Origin: Methylovulum sp.
Lineage (GTDB): Bacteria > Pseudomonadota > Gammaproteobacteria > Methylococcales > Methylomonadaceae
Direction: 5' to 3'
DNA length: 10,686 bases
NCBI GenBank assembly: GCA_028713595.1
Contig: JAQTNZ010000034.1
Span: 1 to 10,686, forward strand
Below the pieces are notes generated by a model. It did no database searches, had not been told where the DNA came from, and was given only the letters and a program-made list of their open reading frames with translations. This document shows, piece by piece, positions 1 through 7,078 of this stretch (its first letter is position 1; every line of letters starts with the position of its first letter). The translations under genes and the position numbers were made by a program.

Positions 1-347
1 GGAATTTTCCGGCCTTTTTGAACAACGGCAACATCGGCTATGGGCAAAGCTATAGCGTGTTTGAGCATTTTCTCCGTGGCTATGCGGTGATCGAAACCAA
101 AGAATACGGCCACGTGGCGATGATTCCGGTGGGCTTGGACACCATCGGCTCGGTGGTGTTTGAGGACAAGTTCAAAAAAGTGTCCCCCACCAGCCCCGTG
201 GCTATCCACAAAGGCGACAAGTTAGGCTATTTTGCCTACGGCGGCTCGATGGTCATCACCCTGATAGAGCAAGGCATCGGCTCCGTCACCATCCCGCTGG
301 GCCAGCAAATTGGCGTGTTTGGCAGCAAAAAGGTGGCGGTCAAGTAG
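1..347 (+). CDS. Phosphatidylserine decarboxylase-type protein, C-terminal part (5' end outside window)
   Basis: The frame is open from base 3 and ends at the TAG at 345-347, so the N-terminus lies outside the window. The visible ~114 residues match the C-terminal half of the phosphatidylserine decarboxylase fold: a GHVAMIPVGLDTIGSV strand block followed by KGDKLGYFAYGGSM. In this family the G-S bond of an LGST/GGST-like motif is self-cleaved, and the serine becomes the pyruvoyl cofactor that decarboxylates phosphatidylserine. Here the motif is GGSM, encoded at 240-251, so the Gly-Ser pair is present but the usual threonine is methionine. This is more typical of the divergent PSD-like branch than of canonical Psd, so the substrate is uncertain. 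An in-frame TTG at 18 is not a credible start because homologous sequence continues upstream of it. The next gene, 85 nt downstream on the same strand, encodes an exported heme protein. Confidence 0.8.
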   Translation, partial: NFPAFLNNGNIGYGQSYSVFEHFLRGYAVIETKEYGHVAMIPVGLDTIGSVVFEDKFKKVSPTSPVAIHKGDKLGYFAYGGSMVITLIEQGIGSVTIPLGQQIGVFGSKKVAVK

Positions 348-362
348 AACGAAAACCCTTTA

Positions 363-400
363 AATCAGGCCATCGGCAAGCCGCGCTGGCTGGCCTGATT
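363..400 (+). terminator. Hairpin after the decarboxylase-like gene, possible terminator
   Basis: A perfect 10-bp inverted repeat, AATCAGGCCA (363-372) and TGGCCTGATT (391-400), encloses an 18-nt loop, 15 nt after the stop codon. It is followed by CTATTATT rather than a clean T-run, so it is either a weak intrinsic terminator or an mRNA 3'-end stabiliser. It ends 19 nt before the Shine-Dalgarno sequence of the next gene, so it may attenuate rather than fully separate the two. Confidence 0.5.
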
Positions 401-432
401 CTATTATTCAGCGGCTATTGGAGGAGATTAGC

Positions 433-1686
433 ATGTCTTACGATCATAAGTTTACCCCTGTCAACAGTGCCGATAACCGTCACGCCCATAACCGTATCGG
501 CAAAGCCGCCGCCACCTTGGCCGCGCTGGCCTTGCTAGGGTCGATGGGCGCCGTGGCTCAAGATGAAGTCATCGTCGCCGTACCCGCCAAAGCTGGGGCC
601 GTTGAAGGTAAAAGCCAAAATTCCGATGTTTTTATCTGGCAATTGTTGACCGAATTTGCCGCCCCCGTCTTCCCGAACAAAAGCCCATCACCCGTGATAT
701 TTGAGACCTGGGCTTCCGATGAGGACACTTTTTCCAACACCCCCCATTGGCCTGGCGTGGGTGAGCCGAAAAAATTCCACACCAGCCTGTTAGCTTCCAC
801 TATCAGCGGCCAACATGGCATTATTGACGCGCCCTGCAATCCGCCTACGGGCGGCGCGGTGGGCAACTTCCCGACTACGGGCACTCCCACACCTTGCATT
901 GCCGAAGAGGTCAAGCGCAACCGCCCACAATACGACTACATCGTCAAAAACAACCTCAACACCCAAACTGGCTTGGCGGCGGCCTACACCAAAGGCGCGG
1001 CTATCGTGATGCCGACCGAATCCATCTCGGTCAAAGGCGATTGGGTGCCGGTCAAGGACTTATTGCAATGGCTACCCAACGAACTGAAAAGCATCGCTGA
1101 CGTTAAAAAGCAGTATTACACCACCTTCTCCGACAAAGTCGAATACGCCCTAGTCGCCCTGCATGTCAGCAGCCGCCAAAACCCCAATTGGGTCTGGGGC
1201 ACGTTTGAGCATCAGCTAAACCCAGGCCGCTGTGACAGCATGGGCTGTTTTGACAGCTTCGGCGCGGTAGTCCCCGCCGTCAAACCCGACCGCAACGCCG
1301 AGAACAGCCAATACGGCGCTTGCGCCAAAACCCCCAAACTGAAAGAGCTGATGACCAAGGCGCAATTGTCGCCGGTGTGGGACAACTACTGTTTAAAATC
1401 CACCCAAGTGGACTATGTAGGCCCTGGCGGTATCCCCAACGTGCTGGGTAATTCGGTCATTGAGCGGATCGTCGGCAACGGCACGGTCGCCGCCTCGTCC
1501 TGTATCGCTTGCCACGCCTACGCCTCTTTTGGCGCAAACGGCCAACCCACCGCCAGCGCCACCGCCATGCTCCCCTACAACCCCACTGGCAACCCCCTGC
1601 CCAACGTGCTTAAGGGGTCGTTGCAGTTTGACTTTATGTGGGGCGTGTTGGCGGCGCCTGCTCCGGCTTCGGCTGGGAAGCCCTGA
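433..1686 (+). CDS. Exported single-heme cytochrome c-type protein
   Basis: The start is the ATG at 433, not the in-frame TTG at 418, because a strong Shine-Dalgarno (GGAGGAG, 420-426) sits 6 nt before it. The product is 417 residues. A basic, His-rich n-region precedes a hydrophobic segment (about residues 25-41) ending GAVAQ, which reads as a Sec signal peptide, so the mature protein should be periplasmic or outside. One heme c attachment motif, CIACH, lies at residues 357-361, inside the context SSCIACHAYA. A downstream Met (in ATAMLPYN, about residue 379) or the Met in DFMWG near the C-terminus could be the sixth ligand. The long N-terminal region with WQLLTEF and FETWASDEDTF resembles an unnamed recurring family of proteobacterial heme proteins that carry WETW-like and SSCxxCHxxA motifs; this is from memory. 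It is probably an electron-transfer or redox protein; partner and substrate are unknown. Confidence 0.8.
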   Translation: MSYDHKFTPVNSADNRHAHNRIGKAAATLAALALLGSMGAVAQDEVIVAVPAKAGAVEGKSQNSDVFIWQLLTEFAAPVFPNKSPSPVIFETWASDEDTFSNTPHWPGVGEPKKFHTSLLASTISGQHGIIDAPCNPPTGGAVGNFPTTGTPTPCIAEEVKRNRPQYDYIVKNNLNTQTGLAAAYTKGAAIVMPTESISVKGDWVPVKDLLQWLPNELKSIADVKKQYYTTFSDKVEYALVALHVSSRQNPNWVWGTFEHQLNPGRCDSMGCFDSFGAVVPAVKPDRNAENSQYGACAKTPKLKELMTKAQLSPVWDNYCLKSTQVDYVGPGGIPNVLGNSVIERIVGNGTVAASSCIACHAYASFGANGQPTASATAMLPYNPTGNPLPNVLKGSLQFDFMWGVLAAPAPASAGKP

Positions 1687-1710
1687 TCGGCTACGGTTAG
1701 GCGGGGCTTT
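1677..1710 (+). terminator. Hairpin overlapping the stop of the heme protein gene
   Basis: AAGCCC (1678-1683) pairs with GGGCTT (1704-1709). G-U and G-C pairs on either side extend the stem to about nine positions, with a loop of about 16 nt that includes the stop codon. No strong T-run follows (AGTTATT), so it is only a weak terminator candidate. The rest of the 173-nt gap to the next gene shows no convincing plus-strand gene. Confidence 0.3.
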
Positions 1711-1859
1711 AGTTATTGGCGGCTTTGCGGGCGTTGTCTGGATTGACGCTGGCAAGGCCGCTTGCTTTAGGGGTGTTGGCTCCGGCCATTGCAATCGCTT
1801 AGTAGCGGTTATTAATCATAAACCATACAAATATTATCTGTATTATTAGGCTTGCCAAT

Positions 1860-2381
1860 ATGAATTATCGAAAGCTCCTAACGGGAAGCGCCATCCTGTT
1901 ATCGTCCCTAGCTTTTCAAGGGTGCGGCACTATAACACCAGGCTCATCAGCAATAGCTCCTATATGGGGCAATCTGCTTGCGCCATTTAGCGGCAATACG
2001 CCGAAACTGCGGTGGATGTCTTTAGATAAGGATCGTGGCAGTATTTATGCGTGGGATTCTGGCAGTAACATCGCCTTTACCAATAAAGAAGGCAAGACTT
2101 GCGTACTCGCCGCATCTGTAGCAAAAGGCTCGGATTCGTCAATACACATCAATAATGCTTCAGGCGTTGGTGTTGATCTCACATTAAAAGAGGAAATTCA
2201 AAAACTCCAAGAAAAAGAGAAAACGGCAACGGCTCTCGACATTGCCTTGTTCCATTATTGCATAGCAATGATTAACGGCTTTAATCCTCAAAACATGGAG
2301 AGCTTTGTCGCCACTCTCAAGCCTATCATTGCCCCTTCCCCTGACCCAAAAGCCACTCCTCCAGTTAGCCCCTACAAATAG
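1860..2381 (+). CDS. Small putative lipoprotein of unknown function
   Basis: A 173-residue protein. The N-terminus is a lipoprotein-type signal: a basic MNYRK, a hydrophobic stretch (6-19) and FQGC with the candidate lipidated cysteine at residue 22. Phe at -3 and Gln at -2 make this a less than ideal lipobox, so a soluble periplasmic or inner-membrane-anchored form is possible. The mature part has a compact W-containing segment (WMSLDKDRGSIYAWDSG, residues 52-68), a TCVLAAS strand, a charged helical stretch (109-125, rich in E and K) and a proline-rich tail (157-171) typical of an unstructured envelope linker. I do not recognise the family. The Shine-Dalgarno is poor (AGG at 1848-1850). The gene converges on the dehydrogenase at 2396-3157 with only 14 nt between their stops. 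Confidence 0.65.
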   Translation: MNYRKLLTGSAILLSSLAFQGCGTITPGSSAIAPIWGNLLAPFSGNTPKLRWMSLDKDRGSIYAWDSGSNIAFTNKEGKTCVLAASVAKGSDSSIHINNASGVGVDLTLKEEIQKLQEKEKTATALDIALFHYCIAMINGFNPQNMESFVATLKPIIAPSPDPKATPPVSPYK

Positions 2382-2382
2382 T

Positions 2383-2412
2383 GGCAGGGCGTTTGTTAAG
2401 GATAATCCTGCC
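2383..2412. terminator. Inverted repeat between convergent genes
   Basis: GGCAGG (2383-2388) pairs with CCTGCC (2407-2412) around an 18-nt loop, just past the stop of the lipoprotein gene and across the stop of the minus-strand dehydrogenase. Its location suits a bidirectional terminator, but neither side has a T-run and the right arm lies inside coding sequence, so chance is a fair alternative. Confidence 0.3.
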
Positions 2413-3157
2413 GTGTCGGGCGGATAACTATGTCGCTGATATGGATATGCGGGGGTTGGCTGACAATATAATGTATGGCGTTGGCGACATCGTCACCGAC
2501 CAGCAACGGCCCCCACCTGTCCTCAAAGCCCTGCACCATCTCGTCACTGTATTGGGCCGCGGCCTGAAACCCGCTTAACACTATCCCCGGCTCCACCAAC
2601 GAAACGCGGATGCCCTTAGGCCCCACCTCGCGCCGCAGTCCTTCGGCCAAGGCATGGACGGCGAACTTGGTCGAGCCATAGACGGCGCTAAACGGCGAGA
2701 TATGCCGCCCCACCACCGAACCGATAATGACAATGTCCGCAGCCGTTTTCGGGTAGCCCTGTTGTTGCCCGGCCAGCATCGCCTGTGCGGCCTGTTGCAG
2801 CAAGGCCAGCGTACCCGTGATGTTGATGTTAACCACCTCGGCAAACTCGCTCAAGTCGGCATCTTTGACCGAACCGCCCAAACCGCGTCCGGCGTTGGCG
2901 ATGACAATATCGGCGGGTTTGCCAAAATGGGCGCAAGCCGCCGCAAACAATTGCCCGATTACCGCAGGGTCGGCGGCATCACCGGCCACGGCGCAAAACG
3001 CCGCCCCCAGCTCTTGCTCCAGTGCGGCCAGTTTGGCGACAGTGCGGCCACTGCCCACCACGCCAAAACCTGCTGACACCAGTTTTCGCGCCGTGGCCTC
3101 GCCAATACCGGAGGTCGCGCCAGTTACAATCGCTATGCGTGGGTAGTTGTTGGGCAT
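2396..3157 (-). CDS. Short-chain dehydrogenase/reductase (classical SDR)
   Basis: This 253-residue protein is of normal length for a classical SDR, a cytoplasmic NAD(P)-dependent oxidoreductase. Visible motifs in order: the cofactor loop TGATSGIG (12-19); GSGRT with Arg38 after the second strand, which usually favours NADP(H); Asp60 in GDAAD; the NAG motif (88-90); and the catalytic set Asn111, Ser147, Tyr160 and Lys164 (YGSTK). All key residues are intact. The C-terminal end, VIRPTRQDYP, resembles the YdfG-like branch that reduces or oxidises 3-hydroxy acids and small carbonyls, but the substrate cannot be told from sequence. The start ATG (complement of 3155-3157) has a purine-rich AAGAGAGA upstream. 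It is separated by 124 nt from the minus-strand gene upstream and has no obvious pathway partner nearby. Confidence 0.92.
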   Translation of the reverse strand: MPNNYPRIAIVTGATSGIGEATARKLVSAGFGVVGSGRTVAKLAALEQELGAAFCAVAGDAADPAVIGQLFAAACAHFGKPADIVIANAGRGLGGSVKDADLSEFAEVVNINITGTLALLQQAAQAMLAGQQQGYPKTAADIVIIGSVVGRHISPFSAVYGSTKFAVHALAEGLRREVGPKGIRVSLVEPGIVLSGFQAAAQYSDEMVQGFEDRWGPLLVGDDVANAIHYIVSQPPHIHISDIVIRPTRQDYP

Positions 3158-3281
3158 GATGGGTCTCTCTTAAGTAGTGGTTGGATTAGGCAAGAGTTTA
3201 GCATTGTTTGGGTTGGAAATGATGGGGGCGGCTTGCCATTGATGAATAAAAGCTTTGCCAGCCACATGAACCCCAAGCCCA

Positions 3282-3728
3282 TTAGGCTTGATTGGAAAAT
3301 AGGAAGCGATGATTTTCGAAAAAACGAAATGATGCATCATTGATTTTCGCAAGATTGATCTCAAGGTCGCCCGCCAGTGGCTCCGCTGTTTCTTGCCCAT
3401 GCGCCCAAGCATCAATACAATCAACAAACTCACCTCTTGCCACCAAGTTTCGGATAATTGCGATCACTTGCCGCGTCGCCTCTATGTCAGAAGCCTCTTC
3501 TGGATACCAGTCTTCCGGTTCACCGAAACCAAGTTCAACGCTACCCGTGCACAAATGCCTGAAACCGCAACTACAGCCAGATTCTGAGCCGATGTACCAG
3601 TGGTTTTTGAAGCCAAGGTACTTTGCTTCGGGGATTTTGGGCAATTCGGATGAAAACCGGACCAGCCCGTTGTTGTTAAGGGCCAAATCATCTTCGGCTG
3701 TCGTACTTAATAAGGTCATGTAGCACAT
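3282..3728 (-). CDS. Small CxCGF-motif protein of unknown function
   Basis: A 148-residue protein with no signal peptide or membrane helix, so probably cytoplasmic. The recognisable part is WYIGSESGCSCGFRHLC (residues 44-60), with cysteines 52, 54 and 60, then an acidic stretch around PEDWYPEEASDIEATR and a helix (85-99) leading to a CIDAW segment. It resembles small unnamed bacterial proteins that carry a GCSCGF core followed by an acidic region; this is from memory and I know no function. The cysteine cluster could bind metal, but only three cysteines plus His58 are close together. The start may be the ATG at 3728 or the Met four codons in; neither has a clear Shine-Dalgarno. A different frame of the minus strand (3170-3433) overlaps its 3' part and looks spurious. 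Confidence 0.6.
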   Translation of the reverse strand: MCYMTLLSTTAEDDLALNNNGLVRFSSELPKIPEAKYLGFKNHWYIGSESGCSCGFRHLCTGSVELGFGEPEDWYPEEASDIEATRQVIAIIRNLVARGEFVDCIDAWAHGQETAEPLAGDLEINLAKINDASFRFFENHRFLFSNQA

Positions 3729-3801
3729 AAAGGAAAGTCTAAGGTAACGGGCAAGGGATGGGCGATGTGTGCATTAACATGGTGAGGCGCATTTTTAGCT
3801 T

Positions 3802-4347
3802 TTAATCGGGTATATCTTCAGGTAACGCTTCAAAATCTAATATGCAACCTTGCCCTTTGTTTGCCGGATCGTTTTCAGGAAAACAAATCCAGTCTTTAAT
3901 AGGAACCATCCTATTTAGGGGGATAACTAAATTTCTGATATAAAGACCCAGGGCATAACGTTCCGACATTTCACCCTGATATTGTAAGCGTACCGATATA
4001 TAGATATCGTGTACCTGTAATGCCCCGTTTTTATCAAGGGCTTCCCATTTTTTAAAAAGCTTATCTATCTTTTTGTAAGTTGCGATCAATTGTTGCACTT
4101 GCTGGGGAGTGATTTTCGCTTCGCGCTCCCCTATAACGTTGACATTAATGTCACCGTGGTAATGCACCAAGCCGTCTTCATAAATTTCAATGGCATAGCT
4201 CGGATTAGGGCCATCAATAGTCCTTCCGCCACCCATAATGGTCAGCACTGGGGGTTCCTTGGCGAAACAGGCCGCCGGGACAGAAAAAACCAGCCACAGG
4301 CTAAGGCAAATTAAATGGGTGACGCTTATTGGGTCAGATCCAGACAT
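3802..4347 (-). CDS. Exported DUF6438-like protein (copy 2 of a tandem pair)
   Basis: A 181-residue protein with a hydrophobic segment (about residues 11-27) ending AACFA before KEPP, read as a Sec signal peptide; the mature protein should be periplasmic. Residues 50-100 match the DUF6438 pattern: SYAIEIYEDGLVHYHGDINVNVIG, then KITPQQVQQLIATYKKI, i.e. a strand pair with a dG-x-V-x-Y-x-G turn followed by a helix. The C-terminal WICFP (153-157) with a second cysteine at 168 is shared with the upstream neighbour and is a candidate disulfide. Function of the domain is unknown. It lies 59 nt downstream of its paralogue on the same strand, so co-transcription is likely. The Shine-Dalgarno is weak (AGAGA). 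Confidence 0.72.
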   Translation of the reverse strand: MSGSDPISVTHLICLSLWLVFSVPAACFAKEPPVLTIMGGGRTIDGPNPSYAIEIYEDGLVHYHGDINVNVIGEREAKITPQQVQQLIATYKKIDKLFKKWEALDKNGALQVHDIYISVRLQYQGEMSERYALGLYIRNLVIPLNRMVPIKDWICFPENDPANKGQGCILDFEALPEDIPD

Positions 4348-4406
4348 AACATTGTCTCTTATAAACTGATGTTACGCAGACATATTCTGCGATTAAAAAA
4401 ACAAAT

Positions 4407-5012
4407 CTAGCTTCGGTCTCTATACCACATATTGCAATTTCCGCTCATGCGCTCACTTACAGAAGGCGGAAAACAAACCCACTGCTTAAGGTTAACGGTG
4501 CGAAATAGGTTGCTTTCGAGTTCATAAATAACGTTATTTCTGTTTATTACCGTTTTTTCATGCCCCTGATAATTAAAGGTTATGGTTGGCGCAGCAGGGA
4601 AATCCCACATTATCTGCGGTAACTTAAGCGGTATTCTCCAAGAAGGTTCGTCCTGCAAGTTAAAAAAACGCGCCTTAACAAACAGGCGGATTAATTTTTT
4701 AACTTTAGCTTGAGAAATATGCCCATAATGGTCGCCTTGAAGATAAACCGCACTGCCTTCACCAAAATAATGGACGTTGCCATTTTTAAAAATATCAATT
4801 TTTATTTTCCATACACCTAAATACAAACTGCCGTTTGCATCGGCATAGCTTATTACGGGCTTTTCATCCGCATAAATTTTATTGCTTGCCAAGAAAGATA
4901 GGATAAGTAACGCACTGACAACCTTACCAAACTCCCTATACCATGAATGCTTAGCGAGTACGGCAATGGCTTGGTTTCGTCCAATACGATTATCTTCTGA
5001 TGGTATGGTCAT
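4407..5012 (-). CDS. Exported or anchored DUF6438-like protein (copy 1 of a tandem pair)
   Basis: A 201-residue paralogue of the next minus-strand gene. The hydrophobic segment (about residues 31-43) lies after an unusually long 30-residue polar n-region and ends near YADEKP; no internal ATG, GTG or TTG gives a shorter credible start, so it is either a long-n-region signal peptide or an uncleaved inner-membrane anchor. Residues 67-115 give the DUF6438-like core: WKIKIDIFKNGNVHYFGEG, GDHYGHIS, then the helix AKVKKLIRLFVKARFF. The C-terminal WVCFP (178-182) and Cys193 repeat the spacing of the neighbour exactly. An AAGGA sequence upstream of the ATG serves as Shine-Dalgarno. The gene is AT-rich (about 30% GC at 4501-4560, counted), unlike the plus-strand genes to its right. 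Confidence 0.7.
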   Translation of the reverse strand: MTIPSEDNRIGRNQAIAVLAKHSWYREFGKVVSALLILSFLASNKIYADEKPVISYADANGSLYLGVWKIKIDIFKNGNVHYFGEGSAVYLQGDHYGHISQAKVKKLIRLFVKARFFNLQDEPSWRIPLKLPQIMWDFPAAPTITFNYQGHEKTVINRNNVIYELESNLFRTVNLKQWVCFPPSVSERMSGNCNMWYRDRS

Positions 5013-5226
5013 TTTTGCGTGTCCTTATTTTGTGGCTATCTTAATAGCACCCTTTTAAATCAGCCTGCCACGCCGCCGTTCGTCCATAGCCGTTGCCCTC
5101 GCTCTTACGTTTCGTGATAGTCGCCCGTGGTGGGGACAGTGGACAAGACCACGCTTGCCTGAGCGCGTGGCAGACTATATCATTATGCCACAGGTTTTCC
5201 CTCCGCCATTACTATAGGTATCCGCC
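5013..5226. promoter_or_regulatory. Divergent intergenic region with spaced inverted repeats
   Basis: This 214-nt gap separates the leftward DUF6438-like genes from the rightward cluster and should contain both promoters. I cannot pick convincing -35/-10 pairs. It does contain two spaced inverted repeats: CTGCCACGC (5065-5073) with GCGTGGCAG (5165-5173), and CGTGGT (5126-5131) with ACCACG (5148-5153). They could be operator half-sites or a folded leader; at this length and GC content chance is possible. Confidence 0.35.
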
Positions 5227-5667
5227 ATGCCCATAAGCCCGCGCCCATTCTATTTTGTCGTACAGATGTCCCTGTGGGGGCTGGCTGCCGGTACGCTGGT
5301 GGTGTCGTTGCCGTGGCCGTTCCTGTTGCCACTGGCTATCTTTTTTGCCGGTGTGCCGGGGCTGTTGGCGGGGGCTTTGTTGGGGGTCAAATACCGCTCG
5401 CGGCTTATCCCCGACCGCTTCTGGCTACGGGCGCGGAGCGGGGCGGGAGCCGGGGCGATGGCGGCGGGTGGCTGTTATGCCATCGTGGCGCTGGTTGTCC
5501 CGACGGCTATGCCTTGGGCTACGTTTTGTTTCGGTGTGCTGGGTTCCACCGCGCTGGGGGCTTGCGTGGGGGCGGTGGCCTTTGCCGCCTTGATGCCCGC
5601 ATCACTTAAGGGCTTTGGCTTGCCGACAGCCACGCCGGACGCTGTCGGCCTTGATCTTTCATCTTGA
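5227..5667 (+). CDS. Small four-helix inner-membrane protein of unknown function
   Basis: A 146-residue, very hydrophobic protein with four predicted membrane segments at about residues 8-28, 30-53, 73-92 and 98-122. The two hairpins are similar in build (both Gly/Ala-rich and followed by a short loop), separated by a basic cytoplasmic-type linker KYRSRLIPDRFWLRARS (55-71), which places that linker inside by the positive-inside rule. I do not recognise the family and see no catalytic motif. The ATG at 5227 has a modest TAGG upstream (5215-5218). The gene is very GC-rich (46 of 60 bases at 5401-5460, counted), which also opens long spurious frames on the same strand. It heads a co-directional run, with a lipoprotein gene 53 nt downstream. 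Confidence 0.65.
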   Translation: MPISPRPFYFVVQMSLWGLAAGTLVVSLPWPFLLPLAIFFAGVPGLLAGALLGVKYRSRLIPDRFWLRARSGAGAGAMAAGGCYAIVALVVPTAMPWATFCFGVLGSTALGACVGAVAFAALMPASLKGFGLPTATPDAVGLDLSS

Positions 5668-5720
5668 AAAATAAGGCTTAGTTTTTAACCAACCTGTCAA
5701 CAAAACTTAGAAGGTATTAC

Positions 5721-6473
5721 ATGAATGTGAGGGCGCTATATAGAATGTTGTGGCTTACGGTGACTCTGGTCGTGTCCGGCTGTTCCACTTACCAGACCCC
5801 TGGCGCGGGTATCAGCGTAGGCAACCTGTCTAAGGCCGATACCGACATAGCGGAACTGATGAAACGGGAACCGGCGGCATCATTTCCGGCACGTCTGGCG
5901 GTGGTGCGGATTCAGGCGGCCGATTATGGCTCGGATGACCGCCAGTGCCATGGGACAGGGCGCTATTGTGCTTTGACGATCCGTGACATTGAAACTGAGC
6001 AGGATTTTAACGGCCTGTCCCAGCTGCCCATGATGGCGGGCGTGGCGGCGATAGGCCAGATGTTGCTCCCTGATAAGCTGGATTCGATTAAGGATTTGAG
6101 GGTTGCCGCCGCCAACCTGAAAGCCGACATGGTGCTGGTGTATTCGGTTGACACCCGGTTTTCGGTCGAGAACACCGACATCGGGCCACTGGCGCTTATT
6201 TCGCTGGGTTTCCTGCCCAATAAAGAAGCCCACGTCACGTCAACGGCGGCCTGTGCGCTTTTTGATGTCCGTACCGGCTTTGTGTATGGTACGGCAGAAT
6301 CGTCGGCCACTGAAAAGCAACAGGCAAGCATGTGGTCAACGGAGGGGGCGATAGAAAATGCCCGCTTAAAAACGGAGGCGGCGGCCTTTAAGCAAATGCT
6401 CGGCGAATTTAACACGCTGTGGCAAGGTGTCGTGGACACCTACACCCGCCCCGATGTTAAGCCGATAAGGTAA
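5721..6473 (+). CDS. Outer-envelope lipoprotein of unknown function
   Basis: A 250-residue protein with a clear lipoprotein signal: basic n-region, hydrophobic segment and lipobox VVSGC with the lipidated cysteine at residue 21. Ser at +2 predicts outer-membrane sorting by the Lol rule. The mature protein alternates strands and helices: PARLAVVRIQAADYG, an insertion with two cysteines (HGTGRYC), LKADMVLVYSVDTRFSVENTD, LISLGFLPNKEAHVTSTAACALFDVRTGFVYGTAES, and a C-terminal helix. That LKAD...Y-DTRF...LGFLP...A-FDVRTG-VYG pattern is one I recall from unnamed gammaproteobacterial lipoproteins. The ATG has a good Shine-Dalgarno, AGAAGG, about 7 nt upstream. It sits between a small membrane protein and an acetyltransferase, in the same orientation. 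Confidence 0.8.
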   Translation: MNVRALYRMLWLTVTLVVSGCSTYQTPGAGISVGNLSKADTDIAELMKREPAASFPARLAVVRIQAADYGSDDRQCHGTGRYCALTIRDIETEQDFNGLSQLPMMAGVAAIGQMLLPDKLDSIKDLRVAAANLKADMVLVYSVDTRFSVENTDIGPLALISLGFLPNKEAHVTSTAACALFDVRTGFVYGTAESSATEKQQASMWSTEGAIENARLKTEAAAFKQMLGEFNTLWQGVVDTYTRPDVKPIR

Positions 6474-6508
6474 CGGCGCGGTTTTTAGTGCTCCTGTAAG
6501 GCCAAACG

Positions 6509-6988
6509 ATGCTAAGTGATCTGCACATCCAACTGGCGGCCCTAGCTGACGCGCCGGCCATCGCGGCGCTGTCCAAGGCAGAGATTGAGCGGGGCTTGCG
6601 GCATCGGTGGACACCCTTGCGTGTCCGTCGGGCGATTAAGGATACGCGGACTAATGTGGCTTTGGTGCGCAAGCACGGTTGTTTGGCCGGTTTCGGTATC
6701 ATGGTCTACGATGAAGACACCGCCCATTTGTATCTGCTTGCCGTGCATCCGGCGTTGCGCAGGCGCGGCATCGCCAGTGCGCTGCTGGTCTGGCTTGAAA
6801 AAGTCGCCCTCGTGGCCGGTATCACGACCGTTCAGGTGCAAGCGCGGGAACAGAATACGGCGGCCCTGGCCTTTTATGGGCGACACGGCTACCGACAAGT
6901 GTCCATCGAGCAGGGGATGTATGGCGAGATGGAAAATGGCGTTCACTTGGAGAAGCTCCTCACGCACTATCGGGCATCCGAGGACTGA
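6509..6988 (+). CDS. GNAT-family N-acetyltransferase
   Basis: A 159-residue protein of typical GNAT length, cytoplasmic, expected to transfer an acyl group from acetyl-CoA to an amine. The acetyl-CoA pyrophosphate loop (motif A) is LAVHPALRRRGIAS (77-90), where R-R-G-I-A matches the Q/R-x-x-G-x-G/A signature. Motif B is NTAALAFYGRHGYRQV (116-131) with the usual Asn and Tyr. The strand HLYLLAV before the loop is the central strand. This resembles the RimI-like branch, but the acceptor (protein N-terminus, small molecule or antibiotic) cannot be read from the sequence. TAAGG (6497-6501) is a Shine-Dalgarno 7 nt before the ATG. It follows the lipoprotein gene by 35 nt and is probably co-transcribed with it. 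Confidence 0.88.
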   Translation: MLSDLHIQLAALADAPAIAALSKAEIERGLRHRWTPLRVRRAIKDTRTNVALVRKHGCLAGFGIMVYDEDTAHLYLLAVHPALRRRGIASALLVWLEKVALVAGITTVQVQAREQNTAALAFYGRHGYRQVSIEQGMYGEMENGVHLEKLLTHYRASED

Positions 6989-7078
6989 TTAAGGCTAAGT
7001 TACCCTCAATTTTTGTGTGGGCAGCGGCCTGTGGGACATCCGCCTTACCAACGCGGGGCCATTTCAATGGGGCGAGAT

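Noticed and set aside
558..920. 120-codon minus-strand frame inside the heme protein gene
   Set aside because: It lies wholly opposite a gene with a strong Shine-Dalgarno, signal peptide and heme motif, and its translation has no recognisable feature.
1393..1849. Long overlapping frames on both strands at the 3' end of the heme gene
   Set aside because: Low-complexity, Pro/Arg-rich translations caused by GC-rich third positions; the CIACH frame is the real one.
2581..3146. Several frames overlapping the dehydrogenase
   Set aside because: The dehydrogenase carries all classical SDR motifs across the whole interval; the others are shadows.
3170..3433. 87-codon minus-strand frame downstream of the CxCGF gene
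   Set aside because: It overlaps about 150 nt of a better-supported gene in another frame and has no domain, no Shine-Dalgarno and a basic random-looking composition.
5255..5609. Two alternative plus-strand frames within the 5227-5667 gene
   Set aside because: Trp/Cys/Arg-rich or Gly-rich translations typical of frame-shifted GC-rich DNA; the chosen frame gives four coherent membrane helices.
5880..6439. Minus-strand frames opposite the lipoprotein gene
   Set aside because: The plus strand has a lipobox, a good Shine-Dalgarno and coherent secondary structure; the opposite frames have none.
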